Notes under the pieces: generated by a model
What the model was told of the DNA's origin: nothing
The model's database searches: none
What the model saw: only the letters and a program-made list of their open reading frames with translations
In this document: positions 8,858-15,999 of the stretch, in pieces
Numbering within the stretch: position 1 is the first letter of the stretch
Layout: every line of letters starts with the position of its first letter
Origin: an uncultured Oxalobacteraceae bacterium
Lineage (GTDB): Bacteria; Pseudomonadota; Gammaproteobacteria; Burkholderiales; Burkholderiaceae
DNA length: 34,015 nt
Assembly (NCBI GenBank): GCA_946480015.1
Contig: CAMLIL010000062.1
Location: 1-34,015, forward strand
Reading direction: 5' to 3'
Program-made: the position numbers and the translations under genes

Positions 8858-9409
8858 ATGGCTTCGAGAAAAATCGCTGTAATCGTTGGCAGCCTGCGCA
8901 AGGAATCGTTCACCCGCAAGGTAGCCAAGGCACTGATGCTGCTGGCACCGCCCACGCTGGACATGGAGATCATCGAGATCGGCCAGCTGGCCCTGTACAA
9001 CCAGGATGACGACGTCAATCCGCCGCCGACCTACACCGAGTTCCGCGAGAAGATCAAGAGCGTCGACGGGGTGCTGTTCTGCACCCCCGAATACAACCGC
9101 TCGGTGCCGGGCGCGCTCAAGAACGCCATCGACGTCGGCTCGCGCCCGTATGGCCACAGCGCCTGGAACGGCAAGCCGTGCGGCATCGTCAGCGTGAGCC
9201 CGGGCGGGCTGGGCGCGTTCGGCGCCAACCATCATTTGCGCCAGTCGCTGGTGTTTCTCAACATGCCGGCCATGCAGCAGCCGGAAGCCTATTTGTCCAA
9301 TGTGGGCGGGCAGTTCGACGGCGACACGCTCACCAACGACGCCACCAAGGCCTTCCTGCAAAGCTATATCGACGCGTTCGCCACCTGGGTCGAACGGCAC
9401 GCCGACTAG
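8858..9409 (+). CDS. NADPH-dependent FMN reductase (flavodoxin-like fold)
   Basis: A 183-residue cytoplasmic flavoprotein of the ChrR/azoreductase-like group that reduces quinones, chromate or FMN with NADPH. Signatures: the phosphate-binding loop IVGSLRKESFTRKVAKAL at residues 8-25, then FCTPEYNRSVPGALKNAID with the PEYN FMN-isoalloxazine motif, and SVSPGGLGAFGA. Start: ATG at 8858 has AAAGG 7 bases upstream; the frame is open 22 codons further upstream but without homology. It is followed after three bases by a VOC protein, so the two are likely co-transcribed. Confidence 0.92.
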   Translation: MASRKIAVIVGSLRKESFTRKVAKALMLLAPPTLDMEIIEIGQLALYNQDDDVNPPPTYTEFREKIKSVDGVLFCTPEYNRSVPGALKNAIDVGSRPYGHSAWNGKPCGIVSVSPGGLGAFGANHHLRQSLVFLNMPAMQQPEAYLSNVGGQFDGDTLTNDATKAFLQSYIDAFATWVERHAD

Positions 9410-9412
9410 ACC

Positions 9413-9826
9413 ATGATTCATATACGCCATATCGACCATATCGTGCTGCGCGTGACGCAGCTGGACACGATGATCGGCTTTTACTGCGGGGTGCTGGGGT
9501 GCACGGTCGAGCGGCGCCAGGACGAGATCGGCCTGGTGCAGCTGCGCGCGGGCAGCGCACTGATCGACCTGGTGCCGGTGGACGGCAAGCTTGGCCGCAT
9601 GGGCGGCGCCGCCCCGGGCAGGGAAGGGCGCAACCTGGACCACCTGTGCCTGCGCGTCGAGCCGTTCGACGCCGACGCGATCGGCGCGCACCTGAGCGCG
9701 CACGGCGTGCGCTTCGGTCCTGTCGAATCGCGCTACGGCGCCGAGGGCGAGGGAGCGTCGATCTACCTGGACGACCCGGAGCACAACGTCATCGAGCTCA
9801 AAGGGCCTGCCTGGGCGGGCCGCTAG
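9413..9826 (+). CDS. VOC family (glyoxalase/bleomycin-resistance fold) protein
   Basis: A 137-residue protein with two beta-alpha-beta-beta-beta halves of the vicinal-oxygen-chelate fold. The start IRHIDHIVLRVTQLDTMIGFY and the second half NLDHLCLRVEPFDA, ending YLDDPEHNVIELKG, are typical. Candidate metal ligands are H7 or H9 in the first half, H81 in the second, and E near the end (VIELKG). The substrate is not deducible. It starts three bases after the FMN reductase stop. Confidence 0.88.
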   Translation: MIHIRHIDHIVLRVTQLDTMIGFYCGVLGCTVERRQDEIGLVQLRAGSALIDLVPVDGKLGRMGGAAPGREGRNLDHLCLRVEPFDADAIGAHLSAHGVRFGPVESRYGAEGEGASIYLDDPEHNVIELKGPAWAGR

Positions 9827-9862
9827 CCGATCGCGCCAGCCGGGCCATGCTATGCTGAACGC

Positions 9863-10738
9863 ATGATCAAGCACACGCCATCGCCGGGCGGCGCGGCCGG
9901 GCCGCAGCCGCCGCCGTCGTTCGGCAAGCCCGAAGGCGGCCTGCGCCAGCGGCTCTACACCATCATCTTCGAGGCCGACACTTCGGCCGGGCGCCACTTC
10001 GACGTGGTGCTGGTCGCGCTCATCGTGCTCAGCGTGGCCGTCGTCGTCGTCGACAGCGTGCCGCTGGCGACGCAGCGCTTCAAGCAGCCGCTCGATGTGC
10101 TGGAGTGGACCTTCACGCTGCTGTTCACCGCCGAGTATGCGGCGCGCCTGGCCTGCGTGCGGCGGCCGCTGCGCTATGCCACCAGCTTCTTCGGCGCGAT
10201 CGATTTCCTCTCGATCCTGCCGGCCTACTTCGCGCTGTTCATGCCCGAAGCCTCGGCCCTGCTGGACATCCGCATCCTGCGCCTGCTGCGCATTTTCCGC
10301 ATCTTCAAACTGACGCTGTACGTGGCCGAATACGTGCGGCTGGGCCAGGCGCTGGCAGCCAGCGCGCGCAAGATCCTGATCTTCCTCTCGGTGGTGCTGA
10401 TGGCCGTGCTGATCCTCGGTACCATCATGTATGTGGTCGAAGGCCCCGAACACGGCTTTACCAGCATCCCCATGGCGATGTACTGGGCCACCGTGACCAT
10501 GACCACGGTCGGTTACGGCGACCTGGCCCCGCACACGCCGCTGGGACGCCTGATCGCCTCGTTCATGATGCTGCTGGGCTGGGGCGTGCTGGCCGTGCCG
10601 ACCGGGATCGTCACCGCCGAAATGACCTCGCAGAGGATGGCGCGCGCGCCGTCCACGCGCACCTGCCCGAGCTGCCTGAGCGAAGGGCACGAGCCGGACG
10701 CGCGCTACTGCAAGGATTGCGGCGAGGCGCTGGCCTGA
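9863..10738 (+). CDS. Ion transporter / voltage-gated potassium-channel-like protein with zinc-ribbon tail
   Basis: A 291-residue six-helix cation channel in the inner membrane. An S4-type voltage-sensor helix has Arg at regular three-residue spacing (LRLLRIFRIFKLTLY). The pore loop carries the K+ selectivity filter TTVGYGD inside MTTVGYGDLAPHTPLG. After S6 the C-terminus has two CxxC pairs (CPSCLSEGHE and CKDCGEAL), a small zinc ribbon. The length suits bacterial KvAP/Kch-like channels, though the zinc ribbon is an extra feature. ATG at 9863 follows a 37-base gap. It converges on the transposase fragment. Confidence 0.9.
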   Translation: MIKHTPSPGGAAGPQPPPSFGKPEGGLRQRLYTIIFEADTSAGRHFDVVLVALIVLSVAVVVVDSVPLATQRFKQPLDVLEWTFTLLFTAEYAARLACVRRPLRYATSFFGAIDFLSILPAYFALFMPEASALLDIRILRLLRIFRIFKLTLYVAEYVRLGQALAASARKILIFLSVVLMAVLILGTIMYVVEGPEHGFTSIPMAMYWATVTMTTVGYGDLAPHTPLGRLIASFMMLLGWGVLAVPTGIVTAEMTSQRMARAPSTRTCPSCLSEGHEPDARYCKDCGEALA

Positions 10739-10745
10739 TGCGCGC

Positions 10746-11471
10746 TCAGCGCGGGTGCTGCGGAATATCCTTGTCGATCCAGTAGCTGAACTGGCCGAAG
10801 GTGGGCACGGCGTCCGCCTCGCGCGCCTGGTAAAACTCTTCGATCATCTGCCGGTAGGCGCCGCGCCGCGAGAACCGGTCGTGGGTGGCGGTGTAACGCG
10901 CCACCGCGCTGCGGAAGGTGGCGCGCACCTGAGAATCGGCATTCAGCCCCGGCGGGCTGCCGGCCTTGCGCGGACGCCCGCGCTTGACGTTGGCGGTGCT
11001 GCCGCGGGTCTTGCCGCGCGCGCCCGAGTTGGCATAGTCGGGCAGCAGCGCGTCCGGGGTCTGGCCGCGCTCCCAATAACGCCGCAGATAGCGGTACACC
11101 GACGGATGGGTCACCCCGTGCAGGGCGCTTTGCTGCAGCACCAGCGGGCCGCGCAGGCGCGCCTGGTAGATGTCCGGCTCGTGGGCCACCAGTTCGCGCA
11201 CGATCGCCCAAGCGCGGTCGCGCACCTGCAGATAGCGCGGCGGCAGCTGGGCGGTATCGGCGCGCACCGCGTACGGGTCGCGCAACAGCAGCTGGGCGCG
11301 GCGCGCCTGCACGTCGGCCACCAGCGCCGGCAGCGCTACCAGGTGCGGATGGGCGGCGCGCGATTCCAGTTCGAACACGTAGGCGAGGTTGCGCAAGCGA
11401 TCGATCCACAGCACGCGCAGGGTGCGCGGCGACGGCGCGGCATAACGGAGAAGGTCGTTCTTGATGAGCAT
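10746..11471 (-). pseudogene. TnsB-like transposase, N-terminal part only
   Basis: A 241-residue open frame that resembles the DNA-binding N-terminal half of TnsB/TniA-type (Mu-like) transposases. Recognisable parts are the start LLRYAAPSPRTLRVLWID, the HTH stretch VTHPSVYRYLRRYWERGQTP, and the LLPDYANSGARGKTRG...KRGRPRK linker of Tn7-family TnsB. A complete TnsB is about 600-700 residues; this frame stops at FSYWIDKDIPQHPR, just before the DDE catalytic core should begin. No TnsA, TnsC or target selector is nearby. Base composition is host-like, so it is either an old remnant or a domesticated DNA-binding protein. ATG at 11471 is preferred over GTG at 11507. The TnsB call is from motif memory. 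Confidence 0.6.
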
Positions 11472-11818
11472 GATGTTGGCCGTGGTGTGATTGAACACGC
11501 TATCCACTCATGCAAGTTTCTTGCCACCAAAAATCGCCGTTCCGCCAGCGCAAATGACTGCTTTTGGTGCGCCGCGCCGGCGCATGCACCACGACGCGCG
11601 CACGATTGGCGCGACGCGAACACGTTTGAGGCACATCAAGCGCGGGACCGTCTGCGAGCCTAGTCTATATACCTCGTGTTGACGGCGCACCGCCTAGTTC
11701 GTTGAGCTATCCGTACTGCAGCGTCCGTAACACATTCTGTAGTCCGGCGTGGCGGGTGGTTGCCGCCGTTGGCCGAATCCATGTGCAAACAATCTTTCTA
11801 ACATCTGACGAGGTACTC
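11472..11818. other. Intergenic region with no recognisable gene
   Basis: A 347-base gap between the TnsB-like fragment and the phasin gene. Short open frames on both strands have no recognisable product, and no TnsA-like sequence is present. It must contain the phasin promoter, but I cannot place a convincing -35/-10 pair: TTGACG at 11679-11684 has no good -10 at the right distance. Confidence 0.6.
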
Positions 11819-12421
11819 ATGTTTCCATTCTCACAATCTGTCACTCCTGCCGTGCGCACTCACCTGAACGCGCAAGCCAATTTCCTCAACGATATGTCCA
11901 AGTCCGTCTTCAAGTCCATCCAGGACCTGTGCGACCTGAACATCCAGCTGACCCAAACCATGCTGGAAGAATCCACCATCGCCGGCCAGGAGCTGCTGAC
12001 CGCTACCCGCCAGAGCGACATCGTCAACGCCACCGCGGCGCGTGCCCAGCCGACGGCGGAAAAGCTGCGTGCCTACCAGCAGCACATCTCGCGCGTGGCG
12101 GCCGACACCCAGGTCGACCTGGCGCGCGTGACCGAGCAGCACGTGCAGGAAACCTCGCGCACGGCCCGTGCGCTGGCCGACGAAGTCTCGCGCGTGGCCA
12201 ACGAGGAGACCGAGCGCAGCATCCGCAACACCCAGGACACCATGCGCAATTTCCGTGATCCGTTCATGCAAGACGCCTCGCGCCGCGGCAATGGCAGCGC
12301 ACAGCACGGCAGCATGCAAAGCGGTGCCCAGGGCGGCATTCAGGGTGAAGGCGGCGCCAGCATGCAGGGCGGTGCTGCCGGCCAGGCCGCTGGCGCCAAA
12401 CCGGGCGGAAAAACCACCTGA
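11819..12421 (+). CDS. Phasin family protein (polyhydroxyalkanoate granule-associated)
   Basis: A 200-residue protein expected to coat polyhydroxyalkanoate granules in the cytoplasm. Residues about 5-110 form the phasin domain, amphipathic helix without membrane segments (HLNAQANFLNDMSKSVFKSIQDL, shown in parts elsewhere in the family). A heptad-like helical stretch follows to about residue 155, then a low-complexity Gly/Gln/Met/Ala tail with repeated GG and MQ-G units from residue 165 to the end. Start: ATG at 11819 with GAGG 7 bases upstream; an upstream in-frame TTG at 11702 adds 39 residues unlike phasins. The gene is monocistronic. Confidence 0.88.
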   Translation: MFPFSQSVTPAVRTHLNAQANFLNDMSKSVFKSIQDLCDLNIQLTQTMLEESTIAGQELLTATRQSDIVNATAARAQPTAEKLRAYQQHISRVAADTQVDLARVTEQHVQETSRTARALADEVSRVANEETERSIRNTQDTMRNFRDPFMQDASRRGNGSAQHGSMQSGAQGGIQGEGGASMQGGAAGQAAGAKPGGKTT

Positions 12422-12501
12422 TAAGGTGTGGCAGTAGCGCGCTGTGGGGGGCGTTCGCTGCTGTCCAGGAGTCCTACACGGTACTAGTGTCAGGTAGCAG
12501 C

Positions 12502-12523
12502 GTGGGCACGCAGGTGTGCCCAC
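12502..12523. terminator. Hairpin downstream of the phasin gene
   Basis: GTGGGCAC at 12502-12509 and GTGCCCAC at 12516-12523 make a perfect 8-bp stem with a six-base loop, about 80 bases past the phasin stop. No T-run follows, so it is not a classic intrinsic terminator. It could be a Rho-blocked 3' end structure or part of a degraded mobile element. Between here and 12689 I see only a second, bulged hairpin at about 12608-12636 and no gene. Confidence 0.4.
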
Positions 12524-12689
12524 CAGCTTATCGGCCATGCGTTTAACGGGGCTTGCAGGCGCGTTTTTGAGCGTGCCTGTAAGGCCGGAGGGAGCGGCGT
12601 TCCAGCCATGCAGTGGCTGCGGCGCAGCGCCATGCATCCACCGGCTTAGTCATGGCTCAGAGCGTCTAACTAAACCTCTCCACGTATTG

Positions 12690-13019
12690 CTAACAGATGA
12701 GTGAACAGGTGATTGAAAGAAACGCTTGGTGAATGTCTGCAGGCTGTTCGTGACGGATACGTAGTCTGCGAAAGCGATGAAGCCAACCAAGAGTTTGTTC
12801 AACAAGCCAACGCCAGCGACTACGCCTTTCACGTGACTCGACGCCGCAACGTGCGATATGCGCGGCGATACCTCGTCGGCGCAGCCAGGCGCGGTGCGCT
12901 CGCGAGGCATAAGCGCGGTCGGCATGCAATTTCCCTGGGCGTTTTCGAGGGCGGCCCGACAGTCCTTTGACGGCCGGGATTGCTTCAATTAGCGGTATGA
13001 GCAGCCGTAAATCGTGCAC
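12690..13019 (-). pseudogene. IS5-family transposase, C-terminal fragment
   Basis: About 109 codons matching the C-terminal half of IS5-type DDE transposases. Family features are LHADRAYASRAHRAWLRRRG (the second catalytic Asp in DRAY), then ARCGVESRER, and RWLVEQTLGWLHRFRRLRIR with the catalytic Glu in VEQTLGWL, ending DIHQAFLSITCSLIC. The N-terminal half with the first Asp is missing; the homology starts at about VHDLRLLIPL near 13019 and the frame hits a stop at 13074. It is therefore a dead remnant. It marks the left border of the AT-rich block. Confidence 0.82.
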
Positions 13020-13114
13020 TTGGGCACCCGGATTCGGGCCACCAACGACTGCCGAAGAGAAAGCCGCAGATCGTCACGAAGGGCGGCTATCGCACTTAGG
13101 CGTTAGGTCTCGTA

Positions 13115-13798
13115 CTACTGCAGCATTGCTACCAGAGTATAAGCAACTGGTGTACATACATAGCCTGTCTTATAGGCACCATTCTCCGCTATTAATCCAA
13201 GCGACAAAAGGCCTGCGACAATCATTTGAGTTCCTACGTTGCTCGCAACCGTGTACGCCGCCTCGTCTAAAATTGGAACTGATCCATCAGGGTTCGGAAC
13301 CATGAGGTAAATCTGGGTGCACCTAATCCCCGCTAGCAGGAAATCTATTTCAAGAGCCGAAATGTCGCGGAGAACACGGCTGACAATATAGGCTTTTTCA
13401 CTGCTTAGTTCGGTGTCGAGGACTCCGTTTAATACGGCGCGCTTCAGGTAATCAATTTTCTTTTCATCGCTGGTACGTTGCAGGTGCGACAGCGCTTCGC
13501 AGACAACTTTATATTGTGCATCACTCATGCGATCAACACTCACTCGCATCTCGGTAAGTTCATCTTGAAGCGCCTCTAGCGCTTCATCTATCCGAGCTTG
13601 CATGCGAGCATTTGCTGCGGAACTGAGGAGAACAGGCAAAATTGCGGCGGCAGGGCAAAGTGCTCCAGCCAATGTCGCCAAACTCTGCGTCACAACGTGA
13701 CTTTCGAACTTCTCTATATCTCCTGCTTTTTCCATTTTTGCGATGATTCTATGATTTTCGAGAGTCGACCTGAACACTTTGCTGGCTAGCTTTGACAT
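13115..13798 (-). CDS. Hypothetical protein with hydrophobic segment and possible C-terminal winged helix
   Basis: A 227-residue protein, not recognised. Residues about 39-58 (LATLAGALCPAAAILPVLL) are hydrophobic enough to be a membrane helix, followed by a probable coiled coil (ARMQARIDEALEALQDELTE...). The middle is helical (KIDYLKRAVLNGVLD, then VSRVLRDISALEIDFLLAGI). The end (MIVAGLLSLGLIAENGAYKT...CTPVAYTLVAML) looks like a winged-helix of the type seen in DUF4393-like proteins. Base composition is much lower in G+C than the host genes. ATG at 13798 was chosen; a TTG at 13807 is possible, and neither has a strong ribosome site. It is the last gene of the AT-rich minus-strand block. Confidence 0.7.
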   Translation of the reverse strand: MSKLASKVFRSTLENHRIIAKMEKAGDIEKFESHVVTQSLATLAGALCPAAAILPVLLSSAANARMQARIDEALEALQDELTEMRVSVDRMSDAQYKVVCEALSHLQRTSDEKKIDYLKRAVLNGVLDTELSSEKAYIVSRVLRDISALEIDFLLAGIRCTQIYLMVPNPDGSVPILDEAAYTVASNVGTQMIVAGLLSLGLIAENGAYKTGYVCTPVAYTLVAMLQ

Positions 13799-13938
13799 AT
13801 GCAGCAAGTCGCTCGTTCATGATGAAGGTTTGCTTCTGGCCGATTGTCTTTCTACCGCATGGTAGGCGGCAGCCGCCCCATCTCAGACCTTCGCTTTATT
13901 AATGCTTGTCCCATCCCAAACAGATGCGACCAAATTTT
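13799..13938. other. Intergenic spacer in the AT-rich block
   Basis: A 140-base spacer between two minus-strand genes. It has a short perfect inverted repeat around 13866 (GGCGGC-A-GCCGCC) and the octamer TGGCCGAT at 13837-13844, which recurs in the spacer at 16993-17000. No complete attC-like core pair was found here. Confidence 0.4.
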
Positions 13939-14775
13939 CTAGGAATCTAAGAGTGCCCGAAGAAACATTGGGCCCTCGACACGTTGACCTCCCCAACTTA
14001 ACACTTTCCCATTCTGTAAAGTCATCGACCAAGGGCGAGGATTTTCTACAAACGTCGGCAAAGTAATCTGATTCCAGTCTGTGGAACGCACCTCCTCATG
14101 AACTACTTCGGCCTTTACAAATCTGTTCGATAGATATCGCCTGATTATTTTTGCCATTATTTCTTCTAAAATTGACTGAAATGACTTGGTGATGTCCTCA
14201 ATGTCGTGGAGTAGAGTTTCGAAAGCTTTCGCATGGCTTTCTTCATCTATCGCTGCCATGACTGCACTGTTGATTATGCTGTCTGCAAAGCCGTAAAAAG
14301 TGTTGGCAGATTTATCATCAAAATAAATATCCAAAGTCATCTTTGGGCCGAGTTGTTCAAGTCCTGTATCTACCTGGCTTATGTCGTAATGGAAGGCGTG
14401 TAAATTCCTGACTGCTGTGACCGAGGCTTTCTTTCCCTTTGAAAAATACCGTTTCAGCTTTTTAAGCGAAGCTCTTACTTCCTCTCCAAGGTCGCATTCT
14501 ATCGTGACTGCTAGCTTTGACTTATAGAATGTCTTATCGAATAAGGCACTCATTTCATGAAGCTTTCCAGCCAATAATCGTATAAACATTTGACTTTGTC
14601 CCACCATGATTTGCCGCTCTCCTTCGCTTCTTCTGATAGGCATAGCAAATACGATCATACGACATAAGAAATTTAGTTCGTTCAGTGCATGACCCGCATA
14701 GACTAGAAAAACCCGTTCCTCGGCAGGGAGGGAAAGCAAATCTTCTTTGGCTAGTTCAATTTTAAAAATCTTCAA
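13939..14775 (-). CDS. Hypothetical protein with HEPN-like R-x5-H motif
   Basis: A 278-residue protein, not recognised by name. Residues 121-132 read AVRNLHAFHYDI: R123, N124 and H129 form an R-polar-x4-H pattern that fits the catalytic Rx4-6H of HEPN ribonucleases, and the RN..AFHYD wording is typical of several uncharacterised HEPN-like groups. It is mostly helical, with N-terminal LSLPAEERVFLVYAGHALNE and a long central part. It starts with TTG at 14775 (AGG eight bases upstream); the frame has a stop four codons earlier and no ATG nearby. It is AT-rich compared with host genes. RNase activity is inferred from the motif only. Confidence 0.68.
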   Translation of the reverse strand: MKIFKIELAKEDLLSLPAEERVFLVYAGHALNELNFLCRMIVFAMPIRRSEGERQIMVGQSQMFIRLLAGKLHEMSALFDKTFYKSKLAVTIECDLGEEVRASLKKLKRYFSKGKKASVTAVRNLHAFHYDISQVDTGLEQLGPKMTLDIYFDDKSANTFYGFADSIINSAVMAAIDEESHAKAFETLLHDIEDITKSFQSILEEIMAKIIRRYLSNRFVKAEVVHEEVRSTDWNQITLPTFVENPRPWSMTLQNGKVLSWGGQRVEGPMFLRALLDS

Positions 14776-14994
14776 TTCACGTGCCTAGTAGGTTTTCGAT
14801 ATGAAAAACGAAATTACCGTTTAGTGTCTGACGATGCCTAACTGTAACTCTATAGGTTCCACTTAGAAGTGTCCGTTGTTGATTGCGCGCAGCAGCACTT
14901 CATGGCGTGACACCTTTCCTGGCCAAATGCTCTTACTCGATCAGACCAAATGCTGTCGTCTAGTTGCCGACTATCGCATAAGGTTTCTTCACTG
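14776..14994. other. Intergenic spacer with a single attC-like heptamer
   Basis: A 219-base spacer. GCCTAAC at 14836-14842 fits the integron core-site pattern RYYYAAC, but no matching GTTRRRY lies to its right before the next gene, so a complete attC is not supported. The rest contains no open frame that I can recognise. A promoter for the TTG-started gene at 14775 must lie here. Confidence 0.35.
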
Positions 14995-15804
14995 TCACGT
15001 GCGCTTTGCGCGGTCTAAAGTTTTCGCTAAAAAATTCACAAATCCGATAATCTCGAGTGCTACTATCGGATCATCGTTGAGCAACCCGTGAGCACGCGGG
15101 TTTCGGAAGGCGAGCATTACTCCTGAGTAGAGATTCATCATGCCGAGTTGTTCGCTTTTCTCGCTGTCATTCTGCTGTTCGTTGAACTTCAAAAGCGGTG
15201 ATTTTGGACTGAAGGCTAACTGCATAAGCTCAGTACCGGAGCGATCTTCTCGCTTACTTTTCATTTTCACTAGCATATCCAACACTTTGCACGCATCCTC
15301 AATCGCATTTGCATAGTGTCCTCCTTTAAATAGGTCTACGCTCGCATCCGCTATTTGCGGATGAAGTAAGAGGCTCTCTAGCGCGCGAGTAGGATATGCC
15401 AATGTTTCGTTAGAATATTCCAGTTTTTCAGTAAATATGTCAATTATTGTACGGAGTCGCCGAGCTGCCGTAGCGAAGCCGGCCTGGTACGGCTGTATTT
15501 TTTCCTGGCGGGTGCGTTCCCTCTGCATGCTGACCATAAGTATGGTATGGCTTCCTTCATAAAGACTTGAAATCTTATATCGCTCATACTCAACCGTATC
15601 AATGCCAAAGACGCCTACCAAGGTGTCGTCTAACTTTCTTTGAATATCTCCAGCGGCTGCGCGTACTTCTTCCTCGGTAACATTAAAAGTAAATTCCTCA
15701 ACTTCCTTTAAACGTCGACTCAGTCGCGGCAACGCTTCTCTCATTTGCGCAGAAGTAAGATTCGCCAGTCGGGCCGATGGAGCAACGGTTTTTTTAGTAG
15801 CCAT
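14995..15804 (-). CDS. TIGR02391 (Ymh) family protein, HEPN-like
   Basis: A 269-residue protein. The C-terminal domain (about 140-269) matches the TIGR02391/Ymh family: LLLHPQIADASVDLFKGGHY, NAIEDACKVLDMLV, AFSPKSPLL, MMNLYSGVMLAFRNPRAHG and a DP..ALEIIGF...LLD-type end. R234 and H239 in FRNPRAH give an R-x4-H motif with Asn after the Arg, as in HEPN RNases. The N-terminal 140 residues are helical and unassigned. Members often occur in defence or mobile loci. Start: ATG at 15804 with AAGGAGA 12 bases upstream; the frame extends 13 codons further. It is AT-rich like its neighbours. Confidence 0.82.
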   Translation of the reverse strand: MATKKTVAPSARLANLTSAQMREALPRLSRRLKEVEEFTFNVTEEEVRAAAGDIQRKLDDTLVGVFGIDTVEYERYKISSLYEGSHTILMVSMQRERTRQEKIQPYQAGFATAARRLRTIIDIFTEKLEYSNETLAYPTRALESLLLHPQIADASVDLFKGGHYANAIEDACKVLDMLVKMKSKREDRSGTELMQLAFSPKSPLLKFNEQQNDSEKSEQLGMMNLYSGVMLAFRNPRAHGLLNDDPIVALEIIGFVNFLAKTLDRAKRT

Positions 15805-15999
15805 AGATAGGTGCTTCTCCTTTGACAAAAATTGGTGCCTCAACCACTAGCATGTAGCCATAATTGTTGCTGGCTTAGTGAGAAGATCTCTTCCTTGATA
15901 ATTTTAGATTACCCCATTTTTCCTGTCTGCTTGCGGCAGAACTCAGTATGGGCTCAGGTGACACCTAACAAAATTTGAACGCAAATTAATGCTAAGTAT
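15805..15999. other. Intergenic spacer in the AT-rich block
   Basis: A 195-base spacer between the TIGR02391 gene and the zinc-ribbon HEPN-like gene. It has one RYYYAAC heptamer (ACCTAAC, 15963-15969) without a partner. AAGGAGA just before the TIGR02391 start is a good ribosome site. No gene was seen. Confidence 0.35.

Noticed and set aside
8804..10690. A 628-codon open frame on the minus strand across the FMN reductase, VOC and ion channel genes
   Set aside because: It is antisense to three well-supported genes, rich in Arg, His, Gln and Gly as expected for the shadow of high-GC codons, and has no domain.
14836..15969. Complete attC sites in the inner spacers (GCCTAAC at 14836, ACCTAAC at 15963)
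   Set aside because: Each is a single RYYYAAC heptamer with no GTTRRRY partner to its right before the next gene. Heptamers of this degeneracy occur by chance about once per kilobase on each strand.
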